33,521 nt of DNA from Bacillota bacterium (GCA_003242255.1 QGUT01000007.1:1-33521); one strand, 5' to 3'; positions 17,011-26,438 are shown, counted from the stretch's first letter. A program made the numbers and translations. The notes: generated by a model not told the origin, from the sequence alone.

Positions 17011-17039
17011 ATTTTAGATCAGATTAAAAAAGATGTCAA
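17011..17039 (-). promoter_or_regulatory. Sigma-A promoter of the serine operon
   Basis: On the minus strand a perfect TTGACA (17039-17034), a 17-base spacer and TAAAAT (17016-17011). The start of transcription near 17004 begins the T-box leader. Confidence 0.88.
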
Positions 17040-17052
17040 CACTCACTAAGGG

Positions 17053-17081
17053 TTGTTTTTTATGCAATTTTGCGGTATAAT
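17053..17081 (+). promoter_or_regulatory. Sigma-A promoter of pheB-hom-thrC-thrB
   Basis: TTGTTT (17053-17058), 17 bases, perfect TATAAT (17076-17081). The -35 box is only 13 bases from the -35 of the divergent serine promoter. Confidence 0.8.
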
Positions 17082-17135
17082 GTCTCCTATCTACGCATAA
17101 ATGTATTTTTCACGCGAACAGCGGGAGGGAGCCTT

Positions 17136-17579
17136 TTGACAGGAGGTAAAGGTTTTTACATAGTGAAGGAAGAGATTTTGCCGGATATATTGAAAAAGAC
17201 GGTGAAGGCCAAGGAACTTTTGAAAAACGGCACGGCCAGGACGATAAACGAAGCCACAAAAATGGTGGGCATGAGCCGGAGCGCCTTTTACAAGTACAAG
17301 GACTACGTGTTTCCCTTTTATGAAGCCAGCATGGGAAAGATAATTACGATATCACTGATTTTGGAGCACAGGCCGGGAATATTATCATCCATTTTGGATG
17401 AGATCGCAAAAGGGCACGGCAACATCCTCACCATAAACCAGAATATTCCGGTGCACGGCCTGGCCAACGTCACCATATCCTTCGATACCAGCCAGATGAG
17501 CAAAAACGTGGAAGAAGTGCTGGAAACGATCGAAAAAAAGCCGGGAGTGGCGAAGATCGAGGTTATAGCTCAGGAATGA
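17136..17579 (+). CDS. pheB: ACT domain protein, PheB-like (UPF0735)
   Basis: A small amino-acid-sensing protein of 147 residues, the length of Bacillus PheB. The N-terminal part is helix-turn-helix-like (LLKNGTARTINEATKMVGMSRSAFYKYKDYVFPFYE); the C-terminal part is an ACT domain (residues 69-147, SLILEHRPGILSSILDEIA). I set the start at TTG 17136, with GGGAGGG five bases upstream; the product then begins TGGKGFYIVKEEILP, matching the family N-terminus. The GTG at 17163 would cut the family start. It heads the hom-thrC-thrB operon, so it may sense a branched-chain or aspartate-family amino acid; the ligand is unknown. Confidence 0.85.
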   Translation: MTGGKGFYIVKEEILPDILKKTVKAKELLKNGTARTINEATKMVGMSRSAFYKYKDYVFPFYEASMGKIITISLILEHRPGILSSILDEIAKGHGNILTINQNIPVHGLANVTISFDTSQMSKNVEEVLETIEKKPGVAKIEVIAQE

Positions 17580-17598
17580 CAAAGGGGGAGGAGAAAAG

Positions 17599-18894
17599 GT
17601 GATAAATGTAGGGATCATGGGACTCGGCACCGTCGGCACAGGGGTCGTAGAACTCCTTGAGACCAACCGGAGCACCATAGCCAGGAGGTTGGGGGATGAG
17701 GTAGAGGTCAAAAAGATACTGGTGAGGGACCTTTCTAAAAAGAGGACTCCTTATGCGGAAGGCAAGCTGACCACAAGGGCCGATGATATCCTGGAAGACG
17801 GCGAAATAGATGTAGTAGTGGAACTGATGGGCGGCGAGGAGCCGGCAAGGACTTATATAAAAAAAGCGCTGGAGAATAAAAAGCACGTGGTGACCGCCAA
17901 CAAGGAGGTCATCTCGAAGCACGGGAAGGAACTCCTGGAGCTTGCGGAAAGATCGGGGGTGAGCCTTCTCTTCGAGGCCAGCGTTGGCGGCGGAATTCCC
18001 ATAATAAGGCCGATGAAGCAGTGCCTTGCTGCCAACCGCATTATGAAGATCTCCGGGATATTGAACGGCACTACCAATTACATTCTGACCCAGATGCGAG
18101 AAAAGGGATGGAGCTTCGGGGAAGCCCTGCGGGAGGCCCAGAGGCTGGGTTACGCCGAAAGCGATCCTTCCGCCGATATAAAAGGCTTCGATGCGGCGAG
18201 AAAGCTGGCGATCCTCTCGTCGATAGGGTTCAACGCCAGGATAACCCCAGACAGGGTTTACGTGGAAGGCATAGAAAGGATAGGGCCCGAAGACATAAAA
18301 TACGCCGGCGAATTGGGCTATACGATTAAACTTCTGGCGTCGGCCAGGAGGACCGGAGAGGGGAGAGTCGAAGCCGTCGTGGCGCCGGCGATGCTGAAGG
18401 AGAACCACCCCCTGAGCGCCGTCAGGGACGTATACAACGCCATTCTGGTGGAAGGCGATGCGGTGGGTCAGGTCATGTTTTACGGGCAGGGCGCCGGGAA
18501 GATGCCCACGGCCAGCGCGGTGGTGGCCGATATAATCGATGCAGCAAGGGGCGGGAAAAGGATCTACTGCACCTGCTACGGCGAAGTGGAGGTCGTCCCC
18601 GCCAGTTTGATGACGAGCCGGTTTTACGTGCGGCTGAAGGCTGAGGACAATCCCGAAGCGCTTGCGGAGATTTGCGGAGCTTTGGGAAGAAACGGCATAG
18701 GCCTTGAAATGGCGGCGCAGAAAGGCGTAGGCGGTGGCCTCGTCGAGATAGTGATGCTGACTTTATGGGTTCCCTTCGGAGACCTCCAAAGGGCTTTAAA
18801 TGAGATAAAGAATCTAAAAGGTGTCAAAGAGGTGGCCAACATCATAAGGGTAGAGGAGGCGGATGAAGATGGCTTACATGGGGGTCATCGATAG
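17599..18894 (+). CDS. hom: Homoserine dehydrogenase
   Basis: Reduces aspartate semialdehyde to homoserine, the branch to threonine and methionine. The 431-residue enzyme has the NAD(P) motif [10 protein letters not shown] (8-17), [14 protein letters not shown], the catalytic region [10 protein letters not shown] to [14 protein letters not shown], and a C-terminal ACT domain (about 345-425, [18 protein letters not shown]) for threonine feedback. GTG start at 17599 behind GGGGAGGAG. Its end overlaps the start of thrC. Confidence 0.95.
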   Translation: MINVGIMGLGTVGTGVVELLETNRSTIARRLGDEVEVKKILVRDLSKKRTPYAEGKLTTRADDILEDGEIDVVVELMGGEEPARTYIKKALENKKHVVTANKEVISKHGKELLELAERSGVSLLFEASVGGGIPIIRPMKQCLAANRIMKISGILNGTTNYILTQMREKGWSFGEALREAQRLGYAESDPSADIKGFDAARKLAILSSIGFNARITPDRVYVEGIERIGPEDIKYAGELGYTIKLLASARRTGEGRVEAVVAPAMLKENHPLSAVRDVYNAILVEGDAVGQVMFYGQGAGKMPTASAVVADIIDAARGGKRIYCTCYGEVEVVPASLMTSRFYVRLKAEDNPEALAEICGALGRNGIGLEMAAQKGVGGGLVEIVMLTLWVPFGDLQRALNEIKNLKGVKEVANIIRVEEADEDGLHGGHR

Positions 18895-19930
18895 GTATTT
18901 CGATCTGCTGCCGATTAAAAAGAAAGAATGCATTGTGACTTTGAAGGAGGGCAACACGCCCCTCATCAGGGCCCATAACCTGGAAAGGCACCTGGGACTT
19001 AACTTTGAACTTTACCTGAAATACGAAGGTGTAAATCCGACCGGTTCTTTTAAAGACAGGGGCATGACGGTTGCGGTCTCCGCAGCTCTGGAAAAAGGGG
19101 CCAAGGCGGTCATCTGCGCTTCCACCGGGAATACCTCCGCTTCTGCGGCGGCGTACGCGGCCAGGGCCGGCTTAAAGTGCGTGGTGCTGATACCCCAAAA
19201 CGCCATCGCCCTCGGCAAACTGGCCCAGGCCATAGCCTATGGGGCAAGGGTGGTGGCCCTGGAGGGCAATTTCGACGATGCTCTGAAAATGGTGAGGGAA
19301 TTTTCCGAAAAGCATCCGGTAACCCTGGTAAATTCCATAAATCCCGACCGCATCGAGGGGCAGAAGACGGCGGCTTTTGAGATATGCGATGAATTTTCCG
19401 ACGCCCCGGATTACCTCGCTATTCCGGTGGGAAACGCGGGCAACATCACGGCGTACTGGAAGGGATTTAAGGAATACCATTCTCTAGGAAAGACTTCGAA
19501 GCTCCCGAAGATGGTGGGATTTCAGGCGGCCGGGGCCGCGCCCTTGGTGGAAAAGAGGGTGATAGAAAAGCCAGAGACTATCGCTACAGCCATAAGGATC
19601 GGGAACCCGGCCAGCTGGAAGATGGCCGAGGCGGCCATCGAAGAATCGGGGGGATTGGTGGACAAGGTGACCGATGAGGAAATTCTGGATGCCTATAAGC
19701 TTCTGGCCAAAAAGGAAGGGGTTTTTGCCGAACCCGCTTCGGCGGCGTCGCTGGCAGGCGTCATAAAACATTTCAAGGTGGGGTATTTTGAGGAAAATTC
19801 TAAAGTTGTGTGCGTGCTGACCGGCCACGGCCTGAAGGATCCGGATACTGCCATAAAGACCGGCGTTTCTCCTGTGGTCATACCTCTTGAAATTGAGGCT
19901 CTGGAAAGAGAAATATACGGTTGGGAGTGA
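18869..19930 (+). CDS. thrC: Threonine synthase
   Basis: A PLP enzyme converting O-phosphohomoserine to threonine. About 353 residues, the short bacterial form without the long N-terminal extension. The PLP lysine is in [10 protein letters not shown] (near residue 62), with [15 protein letters not shown], the phosphate-binding GNAGN, and [10 protein letters not shown] near the end. ATG 18869 is nine bases from AGGAGG (18854-18859); an in-frame ATG at 18863 is possible but only three bases away. It overlaps the end of hom. Confidence 0.94.
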   Translation: MAYMGVIDRYFDLLPIKKKECIVTLKEGNTPLIRAHNLERHLGLNFELYLKYEGVNPTGSFKDRGMTVAVSAALEKGAKAVICASTGNTSASAAAYAARAGLKCVVLIPQNAIALGKLAQAIAYGARVVALEGNFDDALKMVREFSEKHPVTLVNSINPDRIEGQKTAAFEICDEFSDAPDYLAIPVGNAGNITAYWKGFKEYHSLGKTSKLPKMVGFQAAGAAPLVEKRVIEKPETIATAIRIGNPASWKMAEAAIEESGGLVDKVTDEEILDAYKLLAKKEGVFAEPASAASLAGVIKHFKVGYFEENSKVVCVLTGHGLKDPDTAIKTGVSPVVIPLEIEALEREIYGWE

Positions 19931-19935
19931 AGGCT

Positions 19936-20826
19936 TTGGTCCGAGTTAAGGTTCCCGCAACCATAGCCAATTTCGGCCCCGGTTTCGATTGCATCGGGAC
20001 GGCGGTGAATTTGTACAACTTCATCGAGATGGACTTTTCGGGCTTTCCCCAGATAGAAGTTTCGGGCGAGGGAGAGGGGAGAATATCTCTGGGGGAGGAC
20101 AACCTGGTGTACCGGGCGGCCAGGTCTCTTTTAAAAAAGGCGGGCATCGAAAAAAGCCTGTATATAAGATTAAAAAATAGAATACCGCTGTCGAGAGGAT
20201 TGGGAAGCAGTGCCGCGTGCATCGCGGGCGGTATGATGGCCGCCAACTACCTCGCGGGAAGCCCCTTCAGCCGGGAAGAAATAATAAATTTCGCCACCGA
20301 AATGGAAGGTCATCCGGACAACGTGGTGCCGGCCGTCGTGGGGGGACTCGCCATATCGGTGAGGGAAAAGGACAGGGTCGTTTACAAAAAGTTGTCCATG
20401 CCCTCGGACCTTAAAATCGTCGTTGCGGTGCCGGAATTCGAACTTTCGACCAAAAGGGCGAGGGAAGTCCTCCCCAAAAAATTAGGCCTCGATGAGGCGG
20501 TTTTCAACATCGGGCGGACGGCCTTGCTGGTGGCGTGCCTGAGCGATGGGGATTTTTCCCTGCTTCAGATGGCCACCCAGGATGTTCTGCACCAGCCCTA
20601 CAGAAAATCTCTGGTGCCCGGAATGGAGGAAATACTGAAAGAGGCCCTGTCGATGGGTATGCTCGGCTGCTTTTTAAGTGGTGCCGGACCTTCGGTGGTG
20701 GGCCTCGTCAGAGAAGAAAAAGCGAAGGAAGCGGGAGAGTTTATGGTGGGAGTCTTCGGAAAAAAAGATGTTAAAGCGCGCTATTTAATTTTGGATACTT
20801 GCAATGATGGAGCGACCGTCGTTTGA
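19936..20826 (+). CDS. thrB: Homoserine kinase
   Basis: A GHMP-family kinase that phosphorylates homoserine for threonine synthase. With TTG 19936 the product starts MVRVKVPATIANFGPGF, the usual ThrB start. GGGAG ending in the thrC stop region is then correctly spaced; the earlier in-frame TTG 19921 and GTG 19927 lie in the end of thrC. The ATP-binding motif PLSRGLGSSAACIAG is at about 84-98 and the C-terminal GAGPSVVGLV is present. About 296 residues, full length. Last gene of the threonine operon; no terminator is seen before the sigma-54 control region. Confidence 0.93.
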   Translation: MVRVKVPATIANFGPGFDCIGTAVNLYNFIEMDFSGFPQIEVSGEGEGRISLGEDNLVYRAARSLLKKAGIEKSLYIRLKNRIPLSRGLGSSAACIAGGMMAANYLAGSPFSREEIINFATEMEGHPDNVVPAVVGGLAISVREKDRVVYKKLSMPSDLKIVVAVPEFELSTKRAREVLPKKLGLDEAVFNIGRTALLVACLSDGDFSLLQMATQDVLHQPYRKSLVPGMEEILKEALSMGMLGCFLSGAGPSVVGLVREEKAKEAGEFMVGVFGKKDVKARYLILDTCNDGATVV

Positions 20827-20827
20827 T

Positions 20828-20876
20828 TTGGTAAAAAGTATCTACTTTATTCTATAAGGTTGGTACTTTTTCCCAA
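20828..20876. promoter_or_regulatory. Paired upstream activator sites of the glp sigma-54 promoter
   Basis: Two inverted copies of one 17-bp dyad: TTGGTA-AAAAG-TATCTA (20828-20844) and, on the other strand, TTGGGA-AAAAG-TACCAA (20876-20860). Their centres are 32 bp apart, about three helical turns. The first is centred 71 bp before the GG of the -24 box. The same dyad precedes dhaK, which suggests binding sites for the activator encoded between them. Confidence 0.65.
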
Positions 20877-20905
20877 CAGGCTCGTCGATTGACGGACTTT
20901 GGTGC

Positions 20906-20921
20906 TGGCATAAATTTTGCA
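20906..20921 (+). promoter_or_regulatory. Sigma-54 promoter of the glp-like operon
   Basis: TGGCATAAATTTTGCA contains the -24 GG (20907-20908) and the -12 GC (20919-20920) with the required ten bases between. It differs from the consensus TGGCAC-N5-TTGCA at one position. Confidence 0.85.
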
Positions 20922-20947
20922 ATTAAAAATAGACAGAATTAAGATAG

Positions 20948-21493
<546 letters not shown>

Positions 21494-21545
21494 TTTAAAT
21501 TTTGTCGAAGTACTACAATAAAAAAATACATTACCATGTAAAAAG

Positions 21546-21600
21546 TTGTGGTGGAGAAAAGGAGAACCACACCTGTAGGTGTGGTTCTCTTTACTTTTTT
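21546..21600 (+). terminator. Attenuator-like terminator before the glycerol 3-phosphate dehydrogenase genes
   Basis: A perfect 12-bp stem GAGAACCACACC / GGTGTGGTTCTC with loop TGTA (21562-21589), followed by TTTACTTTTTT. Just upstream, TGTGGT (21547-21552) can instead pair with ACCACA (21566-21571) of the left arm, giving a competing structure. It lies in the leader of the dehydrogenase gene, where GlpP-type antitermination acts in other Firmicutes. Confidence 0.8.
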
Positions 21601-21634
21601 AAAGAGGTCACTTCAATTTAAGGAGGTAATTCAA

Positions 21635-23104
21635 TTGCTAGACGTAGTCATAATAGGTGGGGGCGTCGTGGGATGCATGATTGCCCGCGAATTATCCAGG
21701 TACCAGTTAAAAGCAGTACTCCTGGAAAAGGAGGATGATGTGGCAAGCGGCACCAGTAAGGCCAACAGCGCCATCATCCACGCCGGTTACGACGCAAAGC
21801 CCGGTACCCTGAAAGCGAAGTTAAATGTGAGGGGCAACCCTCTTTTTGACATAATTTGCGGAGAACTTGATGTACCTTTTAAGAGGATAGGTTCTCTCGT
21901 TGTGGCTCTAAACGAAGAGGAGGTCAGGGCACTGGAGGAATTGCTGGAAAGGGGGAAAAGCAACGGCGTTCCAGGTCTCGAAATTATAAGCCGGGAAAGG
22001 CTGCGGGAAATGGAACCCAATGTCAACAGAGAGGCTCTGGCAGCGCTTTATGCACCTACCGCCGGTATCATATGCCCTTATGAGTTGACGATTGCTCTGG
22101 CTGAAAATGCCTGCCAGAACGGGGTAGAAATAAAATTGAATTCCCCGGTGCTAGGCGTAAGGGTGGAAAACGGTGGGGTGCTGTCCGTCAGAACTCCGGG
22201 AGAAACCCTTTACACCCGGTACATTATAAACGCTGCGGGCCTTTTTGCCGATGAGATATCGAGATTGGCGGGGGCGGAAGACTATCGCATAACGCCGCGC
22301 AAAGGAGAGTATCTCATCTTTGACAGAAGGTTTGGAGGCATAGTAAGCAGAGTGATATTCCCAACTCCTACAAAAATATCTAAAGGAATTCTCGTTTGCC
22401 CCACGGTGGATGGTAACTTTTTCATCGGTCCCAATTCCAACGATGTCGGTGAAAAGGACGACGTTGCTGTCACGCAGCAGGGGATTGAGGAAATAATTAA
22501 AGGTGCCCGCAAGCTGGTGCCGGACCTGCCTCTGAAGCATGTTATCTCCTCTTTCGCCGGATTGAGAGCCGTGTCGGATACCGATGACTTTGTCATAAGG
22601 GCATCCAAAAAAGTAAAAGGCTTTATCAATGTTGGAGGTATCCAGTCGCCTGGACTCTCCTCCGCACCTGCCATAGCCGAAATGGTCCTCGAAATTTTAA
22701 AAGAAGAGGGATTGGAGCTTAGAGAGAAAAATAACTTCAATCCCAAAAGGCCGCCAATTTTCAAATTCCGCCATCTCAGCAATGAAGAAAAGAGAGAGTT
22801 GATAAGAAAAAAACCGGCGTACGGCAGGATAATTTGCCGGTGCGAGACGGTGACCGAAGGGGAAATAATCGATGCCATCAGAAGGCCAGTGGGAGCCCGG
22901 AGCCTTGATGCCGTAAAACGTCGAACCAGGGCAGGAATGGGCAGGTGCCAGGGAGGTTTTTGCTCGCCCAGAATAGTAGAAATACTGGCAAGAGAACTCG
23001 GCATAAGTCCCCTGGAAGTTACCAAATGCGGCAGCGGTTCCGAGATACTAAAAGGGCGGACGAAAGAATTTATCGAGACAGGTGGTGTTATCAATGCAAA
23101 ATAG
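21635..23104 (+). CDS. FAD-dependent glycerol-3-phosphate dehydrogenase-like protein with BFD iron-sulfur domain
   Basis: Probably oxidises glycerol 3-phosphate to dihydroxyacetone phosphate. The 489-residue protein begins with an FAD site (VVIIGGGVVGCMIARELS) and a DAO fold (GTSKANSAIIHAGY, SSFAGLRAVSD). It ends with a BFD-like [2Fe-2S] domain whose four cysteines are C401, C403, C438 and C443 (ICRCETV, GRCQGGFC). TTG 21635 follows AAGGAGG with normal spacing; earlier in-frame codons lie in the attenuator. Together with the next two genes it forms the three-gene set seen in Clostridia and Thermotoga at glycerol loci. By annotation habit it could also be called an NAD(P)/FAD-dependent oxidoreductase. 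Confidence 0.85.
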   Translation: MLDVVIIGGGVVGCMIARELSRYQLKAVLLEKEDDVASGTSKANSAIIHAGYDAKPGTLKAKLNVRGNPLFDIICGELDVPFKRIGSLVVALNEEEVRALEELLERGKSNGVPGLEIISRERLREMEPNVNREALAALYAPTAGIICPYELTIALAENACQNGVEIKLNSPVLGVRVENGGVLSVRTPGETLYTRYIINAAGLFADEISRLAGAEDYRITPRKGEYLIFDRRFGGIVSRVIFPTPTKISKGILVCPTVDGNFFIGPNSNDVGEKDDVAVTQQGIEEIIKGARKLVPDLPLKHVISSFAGLRAVSDTDDFVIRASKKVKGFINVGGIQSPGLSSAPAIAEMVLEILKEEGLELREKNNFNPKRPPIFKFRHLSNEEKRELIRKKPAYGRIICRCETVTEGEIIDAIRRPVGARSLDAVKRRTRAGMGRCQGGFCSPRIVEILARELGISPLEVTKCGSGSEILKGRTKEFIETGGVINAK

Positions 23105-24371
23105 AGAGCTTGTTATAATTGGTGGAGGGCCTGCCGGGTTGTCTGCTGCAGTAGAAGCCCGCAGGCTGGGGATAAAAGATGTCCTCGTTATCGACAGGGA
23201 GTCGGAGCCAGGGGGGATACTGAAGCAGTGCATTCATCCAGGGTTCGGACTGCACATCTTCAAGGAAGAACTCACAGGCCCCGAATACGCGGAACGTTTT
23301 GTAAGAGAAGCCAAAAACCTCGGTGTGGAAATAATGCTTGACACTATGGCAATAGAGCTTACAGCAGACAAGCGCATAATTGCAGTTAACAGCCAGGAAG
23401 GGCTCATAGAAATCCAGGCGAAAGCGGTTATACTCGCTATGGGATGCAGGGAGAGGACCAGAGGTGCCATCAACATTCCAGGTTTCCGGCCGGCGGGTGT
23501 TTTTACCGCAGGCACGGCGCAGCGGTTTGTAAACATCGAAGGCTATATGCCTGGGCGAGAAATAGTTATCCTGGGTTCTGGAGACATAGGACTGATAATG
23601 GCAAGGCGTCTTACACTGGAGGGGGCTAAGGTCCGGTGCGTCGTAGAGATAATGCCCTACTCCAACGGCCTCACGAGGAACATCGTGCAGTGCCTGGAGG
23701 ATTACGATATACCCCTTCTTCTAAAGCACACCGTTGTAAACATCCACGGCAGAAAAAGGGTAGAAGGGGTCACCATCGCCGAAGTCGACGACAATATGAA
23801 GCCCATCATGGAGACCGCGAAATTCATACCCTGCGATACGCTTCTGTTATCCGTAGGCCTGATACCGGAAAACGAACTTTCCAGGATGGCGGAGATTCAA
23901 ATAGACGAGGTCACTGGAGGTCCGGTGGTAAACCAGCGGATGGAGACGTCGGTTCCTGGAATTTTCGCCTGCGGCAATGTGCTGCACGTCCATGACCTGG
24001 TGGATTTCGTCACCCGGGAAGCGATTCTAGCTGCAAGAGGAGCCGCCTCATACCTGGCAGATTCGGATAAAAAATATGACTACGTACCCGTCGTAGCGGG
24101 AGACGGATTGAGATACGTGCTGCCTCATAGGATAAATATAGAAGCTATGCCGGAGAAAAGGCAGACCTTCTTCATGCGGAGTGTCAAACCCATGGCAAAG
24201 GCAAGGCTTTCTATTGAATCAGAAAAGGGCGTAATAAAATCCAGGGTGATGAGATACGTCAAGCCCAGCGAGATGTTAAGCATCCCCATTGACCGCGATG
24301 AAATGAAAGGGATTAAAATTTTAAAATTCAACCTTCAGGAGGAAGGTGACAGCGTTGAGCGCGGTGAATGA
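23094..24371 (+). CDS. FAD/NAD(P)-binding oxidoreductase partner subunit
   Basis: A 425-residue pyridine nucleotide-disulphide-type flavoprotein. The FAD motif IIGGGPAGLSAAVEAR is at the N-terminus, a second dinucleotide fold (IVILGSGDIGLIMARRL) lies near residues 158-175, and the FAD-closing motif GIFACGNVLHVHDLVD near 295. No redox-active CxxC disulphide is seen. The ATG at 23094 follows AGGTGGTG, and the gene overlaps the preceding one by 11 bases. It probably passes electrons between the dehydrogenase and NAD or another carrier; the acceptor is not known. Confidence 0.87.
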   Translation: MQNRELVIIGGGPAGLSAAVEARRLGIKDVLVIDRESEPGGILKQCIHPGFGLHIFKEELTGPEYAERFVREAKNLGVEIMLDTMAIELTADKRIIAVNSQEGLIEIQAKAVILAMGCRERTRGAINIPGFRPAGVFTAGTAQRFVNIEGYMPGREIVILGSGDIGLIMARRLTLEGAKVRCVVEIMPYSNGLTRNIVQCLEDYDIPLLLKHTVVNIHGRKRVEGVTIAEVDDNMKPIMETAKFIPCDTLLLSVGLIPENELSRMAEIQIDEVTGGPVVNQRMETSVPGIFACGNVLHVHDLVDFVTREAILAARGAASYLADSDKKYDYVPVVAGDGLRYVLPHRINIEAMPEKRQTFFMRSVKPMAKARLSIESEKGVIKSRVMRYVKPSEMLSIPIDRDEMKGIKILKFNLQEEGDSVERGE

Positions 24372-24720
24372 AGAAAAGAGTGTAACTTGTATTGTATGCC
24401 CTAGGGGTTGCAGAATCAAGGTGAGTATAAAAGGAGGTGAGATAATCAGGATCAGTGGCAACCTTTGCAAGAGGGGCGCCGATTATGCTAGATCTGAGGT
24501 GACACAGCCCATGAGGGTGCTTACAACTACAGTGCGGTTGGAAGACGGCCACTTGTTGCCCGTGAAGACAGCTCGCCCAATACCTAAGGAGTTGCTTTTT
24601 GAGGCTGTGAGGGAACTGAGCGGCGTGAGGGTCAAAGGACCGATAGAAATCGGCCAAGTAGTTTACTCTAACGTGGCCGGTACCGGTGTCGATGTGGTGG
24701 CTACCCGTAGTTGGAACTAA
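24355..24720 (+). CDS. DUF1667 four-cysteine iron-sulfur protein
   Basis: A small (121-residue) third subunit of the glycerol 3-phosphate oxidation set. The N-terminus holds C12, C15 and C19 (CIVCPRGC) and C38 (NLCKRG), a pattern like the cluster site of molybdopterin oxidoreductases and suited to one [4Fe-4S] cluster. The rest is the DUF1667 fold (PMRVLTTTVRLEDG, PVKTARPIPKELLFE). Start is uncertain: TTG 24355 has the best spacing from GGAGGAAGG, GTG 24346 lies three bases from AGGAGG. It overlaps the preceding gene. A role in electron transfer is inferred. Confidence 0.85.
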   Translation: MSAVNEEKSVTCIVCPRGCRIKVSIKGGEIIRISGNLCKRGADYARSEVTQPMRVLTTTVRLEDGHLLPVKTARPIPKELLFEAVRELSGVRVKGPIEIGQVVYSNVAGTGVDVVATRSWN

Positions 24721-24733
24721 AATACCGGCGGTG

Positions 24734-26419
24734 ATGAGCGTGCATAAAAAGGAGGTCCTTTTTAAAAACAAGAAAGGTCTTCATATCAGAGCAGCCGCTA
24801 TGCTGGTTCAAAAAGCCTACGAGATGCAAAAGGAGCTGGACGCCAATCTTTATGTGAGAAAGCATAAGGGCCACGAAGTGCCTGCAACGGCTCTCATGGC
24901 CCTTTATTCCCTGCACATAAAGCCTGGAGATAAAATTACGGTGCTTGCGACAGGTGCTGATGCGGGGACGGCCTTGGAAAGGTTTTCAAGATTGCTGGAA
25001 GGCGATTTGACACCAAAAGATCTTGATGAGAACGATAAAATAGATTCCATATTAGAAGAAAATGCTCTGACATCCGATGTAATCTTTGACAGCATAACTG
25101 ATGGCCTCATAGTCGTAGATACAGATTCCACAGTTACAGTCTTTAACAGAGCCGCGGAAGAAATCACCGGGGTGCCCAGAGCCCTGGCAGTGGGGAAAAA
25201 TCTCAACTTTATACTTCCTGGAACCGGGATAGATAGGATACTGGATGGCGGAAAAGGGGAATACGAAAGGAAAAAGGTCTTTAACGGCCGACCGGTAATA
25301 GCCGACCTGGTGCCGATAATAATAGATAAGAAAATAATAGGGGGAGCAATAATTTTTCAGGATGTTTCCCGCATGGAGAGGCTTTTGAGAGAAATGAAGG
25401 ACTTCAACGAAGCAGTGGCACGAGCCGAATATCTGGAAGAAGAGCTCATGAGGAGTAAAAAGCTAGACAGGGCCTTTGACGAGATAGTAGGCAGGAGTGG
25501 GAAACTATTGGATGCCCTGGCTATAGCCTCTAAAGCCGCTGCCACGACTTCTACGGTTCTCATCAGAGGCGAAAGCGGCACGGGGAAAGAACTAGTAGCT
25601 AGAGCCATCCATTGTGCAAGCAAGAGGAAAGACGGACCGTTTATCCGGGTGAACTGTCCGGCTATTCCCCAGACACTGTTGGAGAGCGAGCTTTTTGGCC
25701 ATGAAAAAGGTGCATTCACTGGAGCGCTATACCAAAAAATAGGTAAATTCGAACTGGCCGACGGAGGTACGATTTTCCTCGACGAGATCGGCGAAATGGG
25801 AAAGGACATGCAGACCAAACTTCTGAGGGTACTGCAGGAGAAAGAGTTCGAAAGGGTTGGAGGAAATCAGACCATAAAAGTGGATGTCAGAATCATCGCA
25901 GCTACCAACAGAAACCTGGAGGAGATGATAAAAAAGGGGGAGTTTAGAGAAGACCTTTACTATAGGTTAAATGTGGTCCCCATTTTCCTGCCCAGCCTCA
26001 GAGAGAGGAAAGAAGACATACCCCTTCTGGCGGAACATTTTAGGGAAAAGTTATCAAAGGCACTGGGGAAAAATGTAACAACTATAACACCCAGAGCCAT
26101 GAGGTGCTTGATGAGTTACGATTGGCCTGGAAATGTGAGAGAGTTGGAAAATATAATTGAAAGGGCTATCAACCTCACTGATGATGTAGAAATCGACATA
26201 GATGACCTACCTTCTTATATAAGCGGGCAGGAGAGCAGTGACTCCGGCCACCTCATTAACTTGAGTGGAGACGGTGAAATAGCACCACTCGAGGAATACG
26301 AAAAAGAGATCATCAGAAAGGCTTTAAAAAAGTACAGGAGCTTCAATGCTGCGGCTAAAGTACTGGGCATCACCCATAAGACTGTTGCCGCCAAAGCCCG
26401 TAAGTATGGATTGATATAG
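24734..26419 (+). CDS. Sigma-54 enhancer-binding activator with HPr, PAS, AAA+ and Fis domains
   Basis: A 561-residue transcription activator, probably controlling both sigma-54 promoters of this island. Domains: HPr-like at 1-88 with the phosphorylatable histidine H17 in KGLHIRAA, but alanine where HPr has Ser46 (VPATALMA); PAS about 113-215 (SITDGLIVVDTDSTVTVFN); AAA+ about 250-475 with Walker A GESGTGKE (279-286), the sigma-54 contact GAFTGA (326-331) and Walker B TIFLDEIG; a Fis-type helix-turn-helix at the C-terminus (NAAAKVLGITHKTVAAKA). The AAA+ part resembles DhaR/AcoR-type regulators. ATG 24734 has only a weak ribosome site; GTG 24731 is an alternative. It ends two bases before the dhaK upstream site. 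Confidence 0.92.
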   Translation: MSVHKKEVLFKNKKGLHIRAAAMLVQKAYEMQKELDANLYVRKHKGHEVPATALMALYSLHIKPGDKITVLATGADAGTALERFSRLLEGDLTPKDLDENDKIDSILEENALTSDVIFDSITDGLIVVDTDSTVTVFNRAAEEITGVPRALAVGKNLNFILPGTGIDRILDGGKGEYERKKVFNGRPVIADLVPIIIDKKIIGGAIIFQDVSRMERLLREMKDFNEAVARAEYLEEELMRSKKLDRAFDEIVGRSGKLLDALAIASKAAATTSTVLIRGESGTGKELVARAIHCASKRKDGPFIRVNCPAIPQTLLESELFGHEKGAFTGALYQKIGKFELADGGTIFLDEIGEMGKDMQTKLLRVLQEKEFERVGGNQTIKVDVRIIAATNRNLEEMIKKGEFREDLYYRLNVVPIFLPSLRERKEDIPLLAEHFREKLSKALGKNVTTITPRAMRCLMSYDWPGNVRELENIIERAINLTDDVEIDIDDLPSYISGQESSDSGHLINLSGDGEIAPLEEYEKEIIRKALKKYRSFNAAAKVLGITHKTVAAKARKYGLI

Positions 26420-26421
26420 GC

Positions 26422-26438
26422 TTGGTAAAAAGTATCAA
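26422..26438. promoter_or_regulatory. Upstream activator site of the dha sigma-54 promoter
   Basis: TTGGTAAAAAGTATCAA, dyad TTGGTA-N5-TATCAA. Fifteen bases (TTGGTAAAAAGTATC) are identical to the site at 20828. Its centre is 72 bp before the -24 GG, nearly the same distance as at the glp promoter (71 bp). Confidence 0.7.

Noticed and set aside
17563-18408. 281-codon frame on the minus strand
   Set aside because: Antisense to hom in a GC-rich stretch poor in chance stops; no recognisable protein and no ribosome site.
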